A stretch of 64,000 nt of DNA from Taibaiella sp. (GTDB taxonomy: Bacteria; Bacteroidota; Bacteroidia; Chitinophagales; Chitinophagaceae): contig JAIOYR010000001.1 of NCBI GenBank assembly GCA_021740995.1, forward strand, positions 81,756 to 145,755. The letters are read 5' to 3'. Positions 1 through 8,873 of the stretch are shown here, piece by piece. The notes beneath the pieces are model-generated. The model saw only the letters and a list, made by a program, of their open reading frames with translations, was not told the DNA's origin and searched no databases. A program made the translations under genes and the position numbers. Position 1 is the stretch's first letter, and every line of letters begins with the position of its first letter.

Positions 1-1
1 A

Positions 2-538
2 CAAGCGCTGAAATCGCTGCAGGGTAGTGGCATGGGTATGGGTCTTGCCGGAAATGTGCCGGCACCCGGGGATAATACCTATATGCGCTATGTAGATAGC
101 TCACTTGCATCTATCAAAACAGGTGATACGCTTGATGCCTTTCGCAAGTACATTATGGCAATTCGCCTCAACCCCGCACTGGCTGAAAAAGCAATGGCAG
201 AAAACAGCAATAGCAGTGTGCAAAACCAGCAATATGACTTGGCAATAAAGCAGTATGATATGATGATGAAGCTAAATAATGGAAATCCTTTTTACTACTT
301 TCTCAGAGGGTGTGCTTATTTTGGTATCAACGATATGCAGGGGGCAATCAGCGACTGGGAGAAGGCAGTAAAAATGAATTCAAAGGATGTGCAGCAATCC
401 GCCGCTTACAATCTCAGTGTGGCATACGACTCTGTGCACAACGCTGCAAAGGCGTATTACTATATCAATAAGGCACAGGAGCTGGGTTACAAAGCAGCCC
501 CCGATTTTGTAGCAAAGCTGAAGGGAAAAGTGAAGTAA
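2..538 (+). CDS. TPR-repeat protein, 5' end truncated by window start
   Basis: Frame is open upstream of the ATG at 32 to the window edge; TPR-like helices (AIKQYDMMMKLNNGNPFYYFLRGCAYFGINDMQGAISDWEKAVKMN). Confidence 0.75.
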   Translation, partial: QALKSLQGSGMGMGLAGNVPAPGDNTYMRYVDSSLASIKTGDTLDAFRKYIMAIRLNPALAEKAMAENSNSSVQNQQYDLAIKQYDMMMKLNNGNPFYYFLRGCAYFGINDMQGAISDWEKAVKMNSKDVQQSAAYNLSVAYDSVHNAAKAYYYINKAQELGYKAAPDFVAKLKGKVK

Positions 539-560
539 TATATTTGGCAAATTTCGATCA

Positions 561-1664
561 ATGGAACCACTTAAGAACATGTATAATCCTGCTTTTTTGC
601 AGCGGGTGGCGGATGTTGCAACGGCGTCAATCAAGGGTTTTGATAGCGCTACTTTTCTCAAGGATGTCTTTGCAGATGGCTGGGAGCAGCTGGAGCTGAA
701 GCAACGCATAAGGCGCATCAGCACTGTGCTGCACAGCCAGTTGCCCGGCAAGTTTCCTGCCGATGTAAAGCAGTTATTGAATTTTACAAGAGCGCTGCAT
801 AAAATGTCTGGCAGAGACGATAGCTTCCTGTATATGTTTGTGCCGGACTATATTGAGCAGTATGGCACGGCGCATGTGCAGGAGTCGCTGGCGGCTATGG
901 AGACAGTAACTATTCTTAGCAGTTGCGAGTTCGCTATACGGCCGTTTATTATCGAAGATAAGGTTGCCGTATTGAAAGTAATGCTTGGCTGGACGTCGCA
1001 TGAGCATGCATCGGTGCGTCGGCTCGCAAGTGAGGGTTGCAGACCCAGGCTTCCATGGGCTATGGCATTGCCGGAGTTGAAAAAGGACCCTTCTCTCATA
1101 TTGCCGATACTGGATAAATTGAAAAATGACCCATCTGAATTTGTGAGAAAAAGTGTTGCTAATAACCTTAATGATATAGCCAAAGATAATCAGGCAGTAT
1201 TGCTGGCATTGACAAAGAAGTGGATGGGCAGCAGCAAAAATACAGATTGGATATTAAAGCACGGTTGTCGCACACTGCTAAAGAAGGCTGACGTAACGGC
1301 ACTGCAAATGTTTGGTCTGTCGCACGAGCCACAGAGTAAGGTGGATAATCTGAAGCTACAACATAATAGCTTGAAAATAGGGGAGCATCTGCACTTTTCA
1401 TTTACCCTCACCAGTGAATCGACTGTTCCAGCTGCGCTACGCGTAGAGTATGCTATTACATATGCCAAAGCCAACGATAAACAAAGCCGCAAGGTGTTCA
1501 AGATCACAGAGAATACCTATCAGCCTGGTCAGGTAGCAAGGTTCAGCCGTAAACAGTCTTTTGCCGACATGACCACCCGCAAACATTATGCAGGCGCACA
1601 CTCTATTGCGATACTGATCAATGGTCAGGAGCAGGCCGGGATTGAGTTTATAGTGACATCCTGA
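561..1664 (+). CDS. DNA alkylation repair (AlkC/AlkD-like, HEAT-repeat) protein
   Basis: 367 aa; HEAT-like repeats with VRRLASEGCRPRLPWAMALPELKKDP and WILKHGCRTLLKKA, typical of AlkD-like proteins. Confidence 0.75.
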   Translation: MEPLKNMYNPAFLQRVADVATASIKGFDSATFLKDVFADGWEQLELKQRIRRISTVLHSQLPGKFPADVKQLLNFTRALHKMSGRDDSFLYMFVPDYIEQYGTAHVQESLAAMETVTILSSCEFAIRPFIIEDKVAVLKVMLGWTSHEHASVRRLASEGCRPRLPWAMALPELKKDPSLILPILDKLKNDPSEFVRKSVANNLNDIAKDNQAVLLALTKKWMGSSKNTDWILKHGCRTLLKKADVTALQMFGLSHEPQSKVDNLKLQHNSLKIGEHLHFSFTLTSESTVPAALRVEYAITYAKANDKQSRKVFKITENTYQPGQVARFSRKQSFADMTTRKHYAGAHSIAILINGQEQAGIEFIVTS

Positions 1665-1740
1665 GTGCAGCAGGTGTGACCGATATGTGCTGCAATTATT
1701 GCCGCTGTGGTTAACGCTGAGTTAGATAATTCAGGTGTAG

Positions 1741-2232
1741 TCACTTGTGCTTTATTGACTTAATCTGGAAATAGGTAATCGGAATTATGAGTAATACGAT
1801 TGACAGAAACAGCATCCAGCTGACGATTATTTTATTGGCCTCCGGAAATATGATTGCAAACAGAATAAAAATGAAGATAATACCCATTGTAAATCTTAGT
1901 ATGAGTAGCGCTTTTACAGCTAGCGCGTACTGTATCGGGGCATTTCTTTCGGTGATGGTAACCGGGTAGTTAAGAAGGTGTGGGTGCCTGCCGACGATAT
2001 GTAAAATTGCAAACACAAATGTTGCAAAAGGTGGCAGTACAAAAACAGATAGCCTGCTGCCGTAGCGGCCTATATTTCCATCGCTATCGAAATGCAGCGG
2101 AATTGTATCTGGTAGTGTATGAAAGAGTGCCAGGGGGATAAGCCATACTGTTACAATTGCTACCCAGCCAGCGATTGCCAGAAATTTTTCAGAGTCTGAG
2201 AGTTGTATTTTGATTCTCGGTCTGCTATACAT
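1741..2232 (-). CDS. DUF1648-type integral membrane protein
   Basis: 163 aa, several TM segments; IPLHFDSDGNIGRYGSR motif typical of DUF1648/SdpI-like proteins. Confidence 0.65.
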   Translation of the reverse strand: MYSRPRIKIQLSDSEKFLAIAGWVAIVTVWLIPLALFHTLPDTIPLHFDSDGNIGRYGSRLSVFVLPPFATFVFAILHIVGRHPHLLNYPVTITERNAPIQYALAVKALLILRFTMGIIFIFILFAIIFPEANKIIVSWMLFLSIVLLIIPITYFQIKSIKHK

Positions 2233-2263
2233 TTTCCAATAGTATGGCGATAAAAATACAGCA

Positions 2264-3688
2264 TTATTTGCCCCTTCCCTGAAAGATAACCATAAAAGTG
2301 TAAAGTATAATTTTTACATCCAGTGCCAGCGAGCAGTTTTCTATATAGAGCAGGTCATACTTCATACGCTCTATCATTTCGTTTACATTTTCGGCATAGC
2401 CAAACTGTACCATGCCCCAGGATGTAAGACCGGGTTTTACCTTGTGCAGGTATTTGTAGTGTGGGTGTTTTTCGCTTATCAGGTCTATATAGTGCTTGCG
2501 TTCTGGTCGTGGTCCTACCAGCGACATGTCGCCCTTTAGTATGTTCACAAACTGTGGCAGTTCGTCTATACGCCATTTGCGCATAAAACGGCCCCATTTT
2601 GTGATGCGTGGGTCCATCTTGCTCGACAATGCGGGCCCTGCTATCTCCGCTTCCAGAAACATGGAGCGAAATTTGTAGATGTAGAAAGGCTTGCCAAAAA
2701 GGCCTATTCGCTCCTGCTTGTATATAACCCCACCTTTAGAGGATAGTTTTACCATGATTGCAGTAAATATCAGAAAGGGAGATAGTACGATAAGAGATGT
2801 AGCGGATATGAGTATGTCTATAACACGCTTACATACCCGTTGCCAATCGGGCATGAGGTCAGGATGTATGTGTATCAGCACTGCATCATACACATTACTG
2901 GTCTTTACAGAGCCGGAGATTATGTCGTAATAGTCGGGCAATACCTTCACCACCACCGGTCTATAGCTTAGTCTGGTAAGTATGTTTTCGAGCAGGTGGT
3001 GCTCCGATGAATCTACGGCTACTATCACTTCTTCTATTTCATGTTCATCTATTATGTTTTCGAGCTGAGATAGATGCCCTAATTGTGGCAGGTATTTGCT
3101 CATGCCGTTGCTTGCCTCCTTGCTTGAGTAGATGAAACCCTTGAAGATATTGCCCAGCGCACGTGGATTGTCCAGTACCTGCTTGTATATGTTTATGGCT
3201 TGCTGATTACCTCCTATTACCAGTGTGTTGAAGCCTACTTTGCCACTTACAAGATTGCGTTTCACCCTGTATAGTATCCATAATCTGAAGGTAAGCGCAA
3301 AGGTGGTGTGTATAAGCAGGTATCTGCTTATAGTGTTCATAAAGTAGGAGTAGTTACCGGTGTCATTTCCGAAAACAATTACAGATACTACTATACAGCC
3401 CAGTATACAGGATATAAGTGTACGGTTTATTTCATTCAGCCTCGATTTTCGGTAAAGGTCAAAATAGGTTCCGGATAACAAATAGGCTATCAACCAGCCG
3501 GAAGGTATTACTATGAGTACGTTAAGGTAGTCTCTTGTATGAAATTTCTGCAGCGTACTTGCATAGTCTATGCCTGTAAGGAAATGCTGGCGGTACATCC
3601 AGAAGCAGAACCAGGACAATGCAGCAGCCACATAGTCAAGTGCTACCAATTGCCTGATGGCGTTCCGTTTCATTTTATTCAGGCGCAT
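2264..3688 (-). CDS. Exopolysaccharide polyprenyl glycosylphosphotransferase (WcaJ/undecaprenyl-phosphate sugar transferase family)
   Basis: 474 aa; N-terminal TM segments plus KRVIDILISATSLIVLSPF, YKQERIGLFGKPFYIYKFRSM, WRIDELPQFVNILKGDMSLVGPRPE. Confidence 0.92.
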   Translation of the reverse strand: MRLNKMKRNAIRQLVALDYVAAALSWFCFWMYRQHFLTGIDYASTLQKFHTRDYLNVLIVIPSGWLIAYLLSGTYFDLYRKSRLNEINRTLISCILGCIVVSVIVFGNDTGNYSYFMNTISRYLLIHTTFALTFRLWILYRVKRNLVSGKVGFNTLVIGGNQQAINIYKQVLDNPRALGNIFKGFIYSSKEASNGMSKYLPQLGHLSQLENIIDEHEIEEVIVAVDSSEHHLLENILTRLSYRPVVVKVLPDYYDIISGSVKTSNVYDAVLIHIHPDLMPDWQRVCKRVIDILISATSLIVLSPFLIFTAIMVKLSSKGGVIYKQERIGLFGKPFYIYKFRSMFLEAEIAGPALSSKMDPRITKWGRFMRKWRIDELPQFVNILKGDMSLVGPRPERKHYIDLISEKHPHYKYLHKVKPGLTSWGMVQFGYAENVNEMIERMKYDLLYIENCSLALDVKIILYTFMVIFQGRGK

Positions 3689-3692
3689 CCGC

Positions 3693-4538
3693 TTAGAAAG
3701 TTACCAGTTTTATATTGTCAATTAATAACCTTCCACTTGTTTGTCCTGAAAGTAATTTTGTTTTGATAAACAGATGATAAGTGCCGCCGGGATACTCGCT
3801 AACTGTTGAAGTTACGTTCATGTAGAACTTTTGCCAGGTGCTGCTGGGGTTTACTCCGGTTATGTCTTTGTAGGCGTATAGGGTGCCTATGCTTGCTCGC
3901 ATTGAAAGTTCAAATGGTATTGTACTTTTATAATCGAACTCAATAAAAGATGCTCCTGTGTTTATAGAGAAACCTGCGCTTGTGCTGTCCAGGGAATAGT
4001 CGTCAACAGCATTCAGATACACAGCGCCGGTTCCCGATCCATTAAAGACTAATGAGTCAGCATTCACAGCCATAAGACTGGTTGTTCCCGCCTTATTTGA
4101 GAATTTTGTAATTCCGGATTCGAACTGTGAAATGAAATTTATTTTTGCCGAATCAAAATAGCCTGTTTTAGGCGTGTGGTATATAATTTTACCGGGCTGG
4201 TCTGCAAGGGATAATGTGTCTATTGTGTAGAAAGGGTAGGCTACAGGTCGCTCATTGCGCCCATTGATGGGTATGCCGGGTGCAAATTGTACGCTACCAT
4301 TACCGGATGCGAGAATGGGAATAGTGGCGGGTAGATCAAAAGCCCCTACAGGGTTGTTGTTGTAGTATACCCATACGTTTGTGATTTTGTGAGATTGATT
4401 GCCCTCAAACGAAAAAGAATCAATTCGAATGTAAGTAGGTGTTTTTTCGGCAGGGTTTATAATGTTACAACCTTCGAAAGAAACCAACAGTGATAGTAAT
4501 ATAGATGTATATATAAATCTTAAGTAAATATTCGACAT
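3693..4538 (-). CDS. Hypothetical lipoprotein
   Basis: 281 aa; N-terminal hydrophobic segment with lipobox-like SFEGC; 4 bp from the sugar transferase ORF and collinear with it. Confidence 0.6.
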   Translation of the reverse strand: MSNIYLRFIYTSILLSLLVSFEGCNIINPAEKTPTYIRIDSFSFEGNQSHKITNVWVYYNNNPVGAFDLPATIPILASGNGSVQFAPGIPINGRNERPVAYPFYTIDTLSLADQPGKIIYHTPKTGYFDSAKINFISQFESGITKFSNKAGTTSLMAVNADSLVFNGSGTGAVYLNAVDDYSLDSTSAGFSINTGASFIEFDYKSTIPFELSMRASIGTLYAYKDITGVNPSSTWQKFYMNVTSTVSEYPGGTYHLFIKTKLLSGQTSGRLLIDNIKLVTF

Positions 4539-4571
4539 GTTAACCCTTTCGTATAGTAACGTAATATTTTG

Positions 4572-5558
4572 TTAAACATTGTGCAGCTCGTTGTGCAAAC
4601 TCATCTTTTTGAGAATTTGGTGCGCTACATCCATTGCCTGGTACCCATCGTATACCGAAACACGCACCGACTTGTCGTCGATGATAGCAGCAGCAAACTC
4701 AGCTAACTCTGATTTTATGGCGTTTGAAGAGGTTATTTCCGGAGCCTGCACTGAGAGTATTTTGGTGGCACCGTTACCCAACTCTATCGGGAAATCCATC
4801 ATTTCCATTGGTGCATCAGTTTCTTTCAGGCGGATTATTTCTGTCTTTTTCTCCAGAAAATCTACGCCGATATATGCATCTCGCTGGAAAATGCGCATTT
4901 TACGCATTTTTTTCAATGATATTCTGCTTGATGTCAGGTTTGCAACGCATCCGTTGTCAAATTCGATACGTGCATTTGCGATATCTGCAGTTTCACTGAG
5001 TACGGATACGCCACTGGCAGATATTCGTTTTACAGGCGATTTTACCATGCAAAGTACTATATCTATATCATGTATCATCAAATCCAGTATAACAGATACA
5101 TCTGTGCCTCTGGGGTTAAATTGAGATAGTCTGTGTGCTTCTATGAACATTGGTTGCAACTGATATTCGCTCAATGCCAAAAAAGCCGGATTGTATCGCT
5201 CTACATGTCCTATCTGACATTTTACATTCGCTTCTTTTACCAGCTTTACCAGTTCCATTCCTTCCTCAAGCGTATTCGCAAGCGGTTTTTCTATAAAAAC
5301 ATGCTTACCATTGTGCAGGCATTTTTTTGCAAGTGCATAGTGAGTAGTAGTAGTAGATATGATATCAACAGCATCCACATCAGCTATCAATTTTTCTATA
5401 TCAATATATCGCGGAATTTTAAACTGGTCTATGGTTGCAGAAGCCTGAGCATCATCCGGGTCATAAAAGCCAACAAGGCTTATGTCTTTTATTTGCAGCC
5501 ATTGCGCAATGTGAATCTTACCCAAATGGCCGGCTCCGAAAATTCCTATTCTTAGCAT
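4572..5558 (-). CDS. Gfo/Idh/MocA family oxidoreductase
   Basis: 328 aa; Rossmann GIFGAGHLGKIHIAQW, EKPLA motif, GHVERYNPAF. Confidence 0.9.
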   Translation of the reverse strand: MLRIGIFGAGHLGKIHIAQWLQIKDISLVGFYDPDDAQASATIDQFKIPRYIDIEKLIADVDAVDIISTTTTHYALAKKCLHNGKHVFIEKPLANTLEEGMELVKLVKEANVKCQIGHVERYNPAFLALSEYQLQPMFIEAHRLSQFNPRGTDVSVILDLMIHDIDIVLCMVKSPVKRISASGVSVLSETADIANARIEFDNGCVANLTSSRISLKKMRKMRIFQRDAYIGVDFLEKKTEIIRLKETDAPMEMMDFPIELGNGATKILSVQAPEITSSNAIKSELAEFAAAIIDDKSVRVSVYDGYQAMDVAHQILKKMSLHNELHNV

Positions 5559-6056
5559 TATTAAATAAAAGTGTTGATTTTGAAGTGCTTTTTCTTTCCC
5601 GTATATTTTTGCGCAAGATAGTAATAATACTGTAAGAATATTATTGCTGTTCGGCGTGTATTTCCATGCAATTTTTCACTAAATGACAATATACTTTAAT
5701 AAAAACCCCCGCCGTGCATTTTACTAGGTATTAATTAATTCAGTAGATTCTATGATTGTAATCTATATTCTGAATTACAATTTGATTAGATAGTGAAAAT
5801 TGACTATTTAATATAAGTGACTGTATAGGGTTAAATAATATAGTTTTTGTTCAATGATAAATTTTGTGCTATTTTTTTTAGAAATGTTTTTGCTTTTTCA
5901 AGAACTTATTTATCTTTACGCCGATAAGGAATTTTTATAGGTCATTTTTAACGTTTGGAAGAATCAATTTTAATAGAAATAATAGTATTCTTTAGTGTTT
6001 GAAAATTTGTTGTCAATTATTTAGCACAGTAATGCGCTCGGTGATAGTATTTAGTA

Positions 6057-6064
6057 TATATTTG
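6057..6064 (+). promoter_or_regulatory. Candidate Bacteroidota -7 box (TATATTTG) upstream of gldK
   Basis: Matches TAnnTTTG, ~85 bp before the gldK ATG at the end of a ~590 bp AT-rich noncoding stretch; no convincing -33 TTG at the right spacing. Confidence 0.3.
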
Positions 6065-6148
6065 CACTCTGTAAGTTGAAAAAAACAGGTATTTACCTTG
6101 AGATTATTATATTAACGCACATTTATAAATTTAACAAAAATTACACGT

Positions 6149-7963
6149 ATGTACATAAAGAGATCCTTGTTGTTCGCTGGAGTTCTATTTATTACCGCAT
6201 CCTCTTTATCAACAAATTCTATCGCTCAAGAGAACCCAAATTATCATAAGTCACGCACTCGTCCTGTTATACCATACAGGCATGTAACGCTTGCTGCGCC
6301 TCCAGGAATGGTTTATGTTCCGGGTGGGTCTGTGACAATTAAATACAGTCAGTCTTCTACTGATACAAACAGCAAGAAAAGAGTAAGTCTCAGCTCGTTT
6401 TACATTGACAAAACAGAAGTCACCAACCAGCAGTATCGTATGTTTACTGAGTGGGTGATTGACTCTATTGCAATAGTTAATTATCTGAAAGATGACAAAT
6501 ATTTCCTTGACCCACCTCCGGGCGGTTACAAAGACGAGTCTGCCAAGACTGATCTTGCCAAGGTAGATACAGCATCTGTCGTAAAAGACACAATTCCAAG
6601 TTATATGGGGTCTGAGCCTACTGCTGCTACTGCTCCTGTCATAGATACTGCTACTACTCCTAAATTTACTACGTCATCTGCTGTAACAGACAGTAATGGT
6701 AAAATTATCAGGAGGCGCATCGACTGGGCAAACATTAAACACAAGGATATCTTCGAAAGTAACGACGACGAAATTAAAGCAAAGATTGCTCCAATGTTCG
6801 ATCCGGTTACGGGTAAAATACGCGAAGAGTTGTATGTTTATAATTTTACTTACCTGAAAGCAACGGGTACTAACAAAAATGTAAAAATTGGCGAATACAC
6901 TACCGAGCCTATAAACGTATATCCTGATGAGAAAATATGGTTTAAGGATATGAACAACTCTCAGGTTGACATCCTTGTAGAAAACTACTTCACACAGCCT
7001 CCATTTGATGACTACCCTGTTGTAGGTGTAACCTGGAAGCAAGCACGTGCTTTCGCAGCATGGAGAAGTCATACTAATTTTGATTACGCTAAAATTGCTG
7101 ATTATTTAAGGTACTACAAACTGCAGTACAGTTTGCCATCAGAAGCACAGTGGGTTTATGCTGCCGGTAAGGACATAAAAAACACTAAACAGCAAGTTGC
7201 TGAACCAGAACCAGACATAGTTGATACCGTTGCAGTTGTAGCTACAGATACTGCTGCCGCAATGATGCCGACAACTGATAGTGCTGCGCTAGCTGCAGCA
7301 CCTACCACAGAGATACCGGTAACTGAAGCAACCGAAGAAGAAGGTGGTAAAAAGAAGAAAAAAAGTAAAAAACAGAGAAGACAAGAAGAAGAAGAGGCTG
7401 CAGCTGCAGAAGAAGCAGCAATGGTAGCAGTTGATAAGAAAGTTACTCCTTCAAAACCAGATAAAAATGCTACTCCAGTTGATAAAGATCGCAACGGTAA
7501 TCTACTTGTAAACTTTAAGCAGGAGGAAGGTGATTATACCGAAGATGGTGCAAACTTTACCCTCCCGGTTATGTCTTATGCACCAAATGAATATGGAGTG
7601 TATAACATGGTAGGTAACGTTGCTGAGTGGGTTCTGGATGCTTATAGTCCTTCTGCTTTCGCTTTCGTTTCTGATGTAAATCCGGTATTGTTGTACGATG
7701 CTGATCCTAAGGATGCTGATGCGATGAAACGTAAGGTTGTAAGAGGTGGTTCTTTTGTAAGTAACGCCAAAGCACTTAGTCCTTTCACACGTGATTACGA
7801 ATTACAGGATAATCTACATTGCTTCATTGGTTTCAGATGTGTAATGTCTGCTCCTGAGATATTGACTAAAACTGTTGCTACACGTAGAAAAGAAACAAGC
7901 AGCGCAAAACCTGTTACAACAAAAAAGACCACAACAACTACAAAATCAAAAAGCAAAAAATAG
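6149..7963 (+). CDS. gldK: GldK-type T9SS lipoprotein (formylglycine-generating-enzyme/sulfatase-modifying fold)
   Basis: 604 aa; GMVYVPGGSVTI, KTEVTNQQYRMF, VVGVTWKQARAFAAW, YNMVGNVAEWVLD, RKVVRGGSF; first of a gldK-L-M-N series. Confidence 0.92.
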   Translation: MYIKRSLLFAGVLFITASSLSTNSIAQENPNYHKSRTRPVIPYRHVTLAAPPGMVYVPGGSVTIKYSQSSTDTNSKKRVSLSSFYIDKTEVTNQQYRMFTEWVIDSIAIVNYLKDDKYFLDPPPGGYKDESAKTDLAKVDTASVVKDTIPSYMGSEPTAATAPVIDTATTPKFTTSSAVTDSNGKIIRRRIDWANIKHKDIFESNDDEIKAKIAPMFDPVTGKIREELYVYNFTYLKATGTNKNVKIGEYTTEPINVYPDEKIWFKDMNNSQVDILVENYFTQPPFDDYPVVGVTWKQARAFAAWRSHTNFDYAKIADYLRYYKLQYSLPSEAQWVYAAGKDIKNTKQQVAEPEPDIVDTVAVVATDTAAAMMPTTDSAALAAAPTTEIPVTEATEEEGGKKKKKSKKQRRQEEEEAAAAEEAAMVAVDKKVTPSKPDKNATPVDKDRNGNLLVNFKQEEGDYTEDGANFTLPVMSYAPNEYGVYNMVGNVAEWVLDAYSPSAFAFVSDVNPVLLYDADPKDADAMKRKVVRGGSFVSNAKALSPFTRDYELQDNLHCFIGFRCVMSAPEILTKTVATRRKETSSAKPVTTKKTTTTTKSKSKK

Positions 7964-8043
7964 TTCATCACAACAATTGGTTTTATAAAATTTAATTCTA
8001 AACATACACTCAACAATAGTTCTCACTCACAAATCCAACAAAT

Positions 8044-8778
8044 ATGAGCAGTCAAAATCAAAAAAAGAAAATTGGGCTTAATTCCGTAATTTCTTTCGGT
8101 GCCAGCGTGGTAATCCTGGGTCTGATGTTTAAAATTCTTCACTGGAAAGGTGGTGAAATCATGATCGGCGTTGGTCTCGCCACAGAAGCATTGCTTTTCG
8201 CAATTCTTGGTTGGGCTGCAAGAGTGTCTCCGGAAGAAGAGGCTGCTGAGGCAGGTTCCGGTACTAATTTAAGTGAATTATTGTCAAGTGCTGTTACTCC
8301 TAAAATAGTAGAAGGTCTGACAAATGGTTTCAAGCAGTTTACACAAACTGTTCAGTCTGTTAATCAGATTGCAGGTTCTGCTAATTCAGCTGGTAACTTT
8401 ATCAAAGAAATAGAAACTGCTACAGGTGATGTGAAGAAATTCCGCGACAATATGACTTCTGTTTCCGGTGGTTTCGATGCATTCAACAAATCATTGCAGG
8501 CAGTAAGCCAGATGTCTGGTATATCTGTTACAATGATGAAAGAATTTGAAAGTGCTGGTCAGGGCATGAAGTCTTTCACCAAAAGCATTGGTGACATGAA
8601 CGCAAATTTCGACCAGTTCAACAAAACTCTTAGTGCTATCAATCAGATGACAGCTGCTTCTCAGGGTATGATGAAAGAATTTGAATCTGCTACTAACAGT
8701 ATGAAAGCGTACAACAAAGGTATTACTGATCTTGCGCGTATTTACCAAGCTCAGGTTGATGCTTTTAAGAAAGGCTAA
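8044..8778 (+). CDS. gldL: GldL, inner-membrane T9SS/gliding motor subunit
   Basis: 244 aa; two N-terminal TM helices (SVVILGLMFKILHWKGGEIMIGVGLATEALLFAILGW) followed by helical cytoplasmic tail; between gldK and gldM. Confidence 0.93.
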   Translation: MSSQNQKKKIGLNSVISFGASVVILGLMFKILHWKGGEIMIGVGLATEALLFAILGWAARVSPEEEAAEAGSGTNLSELLSSAVTPKIVEGLTNGFKQFTQTVQSVNQIAGSANSAGNFIKEIETATGDVKKFRDNMTSVSGGFDAFNKSLQAVSQMSGISVTMMKEFESAGQGMKSFTKSIGDMNANFDQFNKTLSAINQMTAASQGMMKEFESATNSMKAYNKGITDLARIYQAQVDAFKKG

Positions 8779-8873
8779 TCTTCTGAATTTTATAGATAGA
8801 TTTATAGCATTATTATTATTTAACATTATATTTTCGGAAGACCCATTCAGAAAATTTAAAAATATATAAACGC

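Noticed and set aside
6149-7963. Sulfatase-modifying enzyme / FGE annotation
   Set aside because: Shares the fold, but position before gldL-M-N and size indicate GldK.
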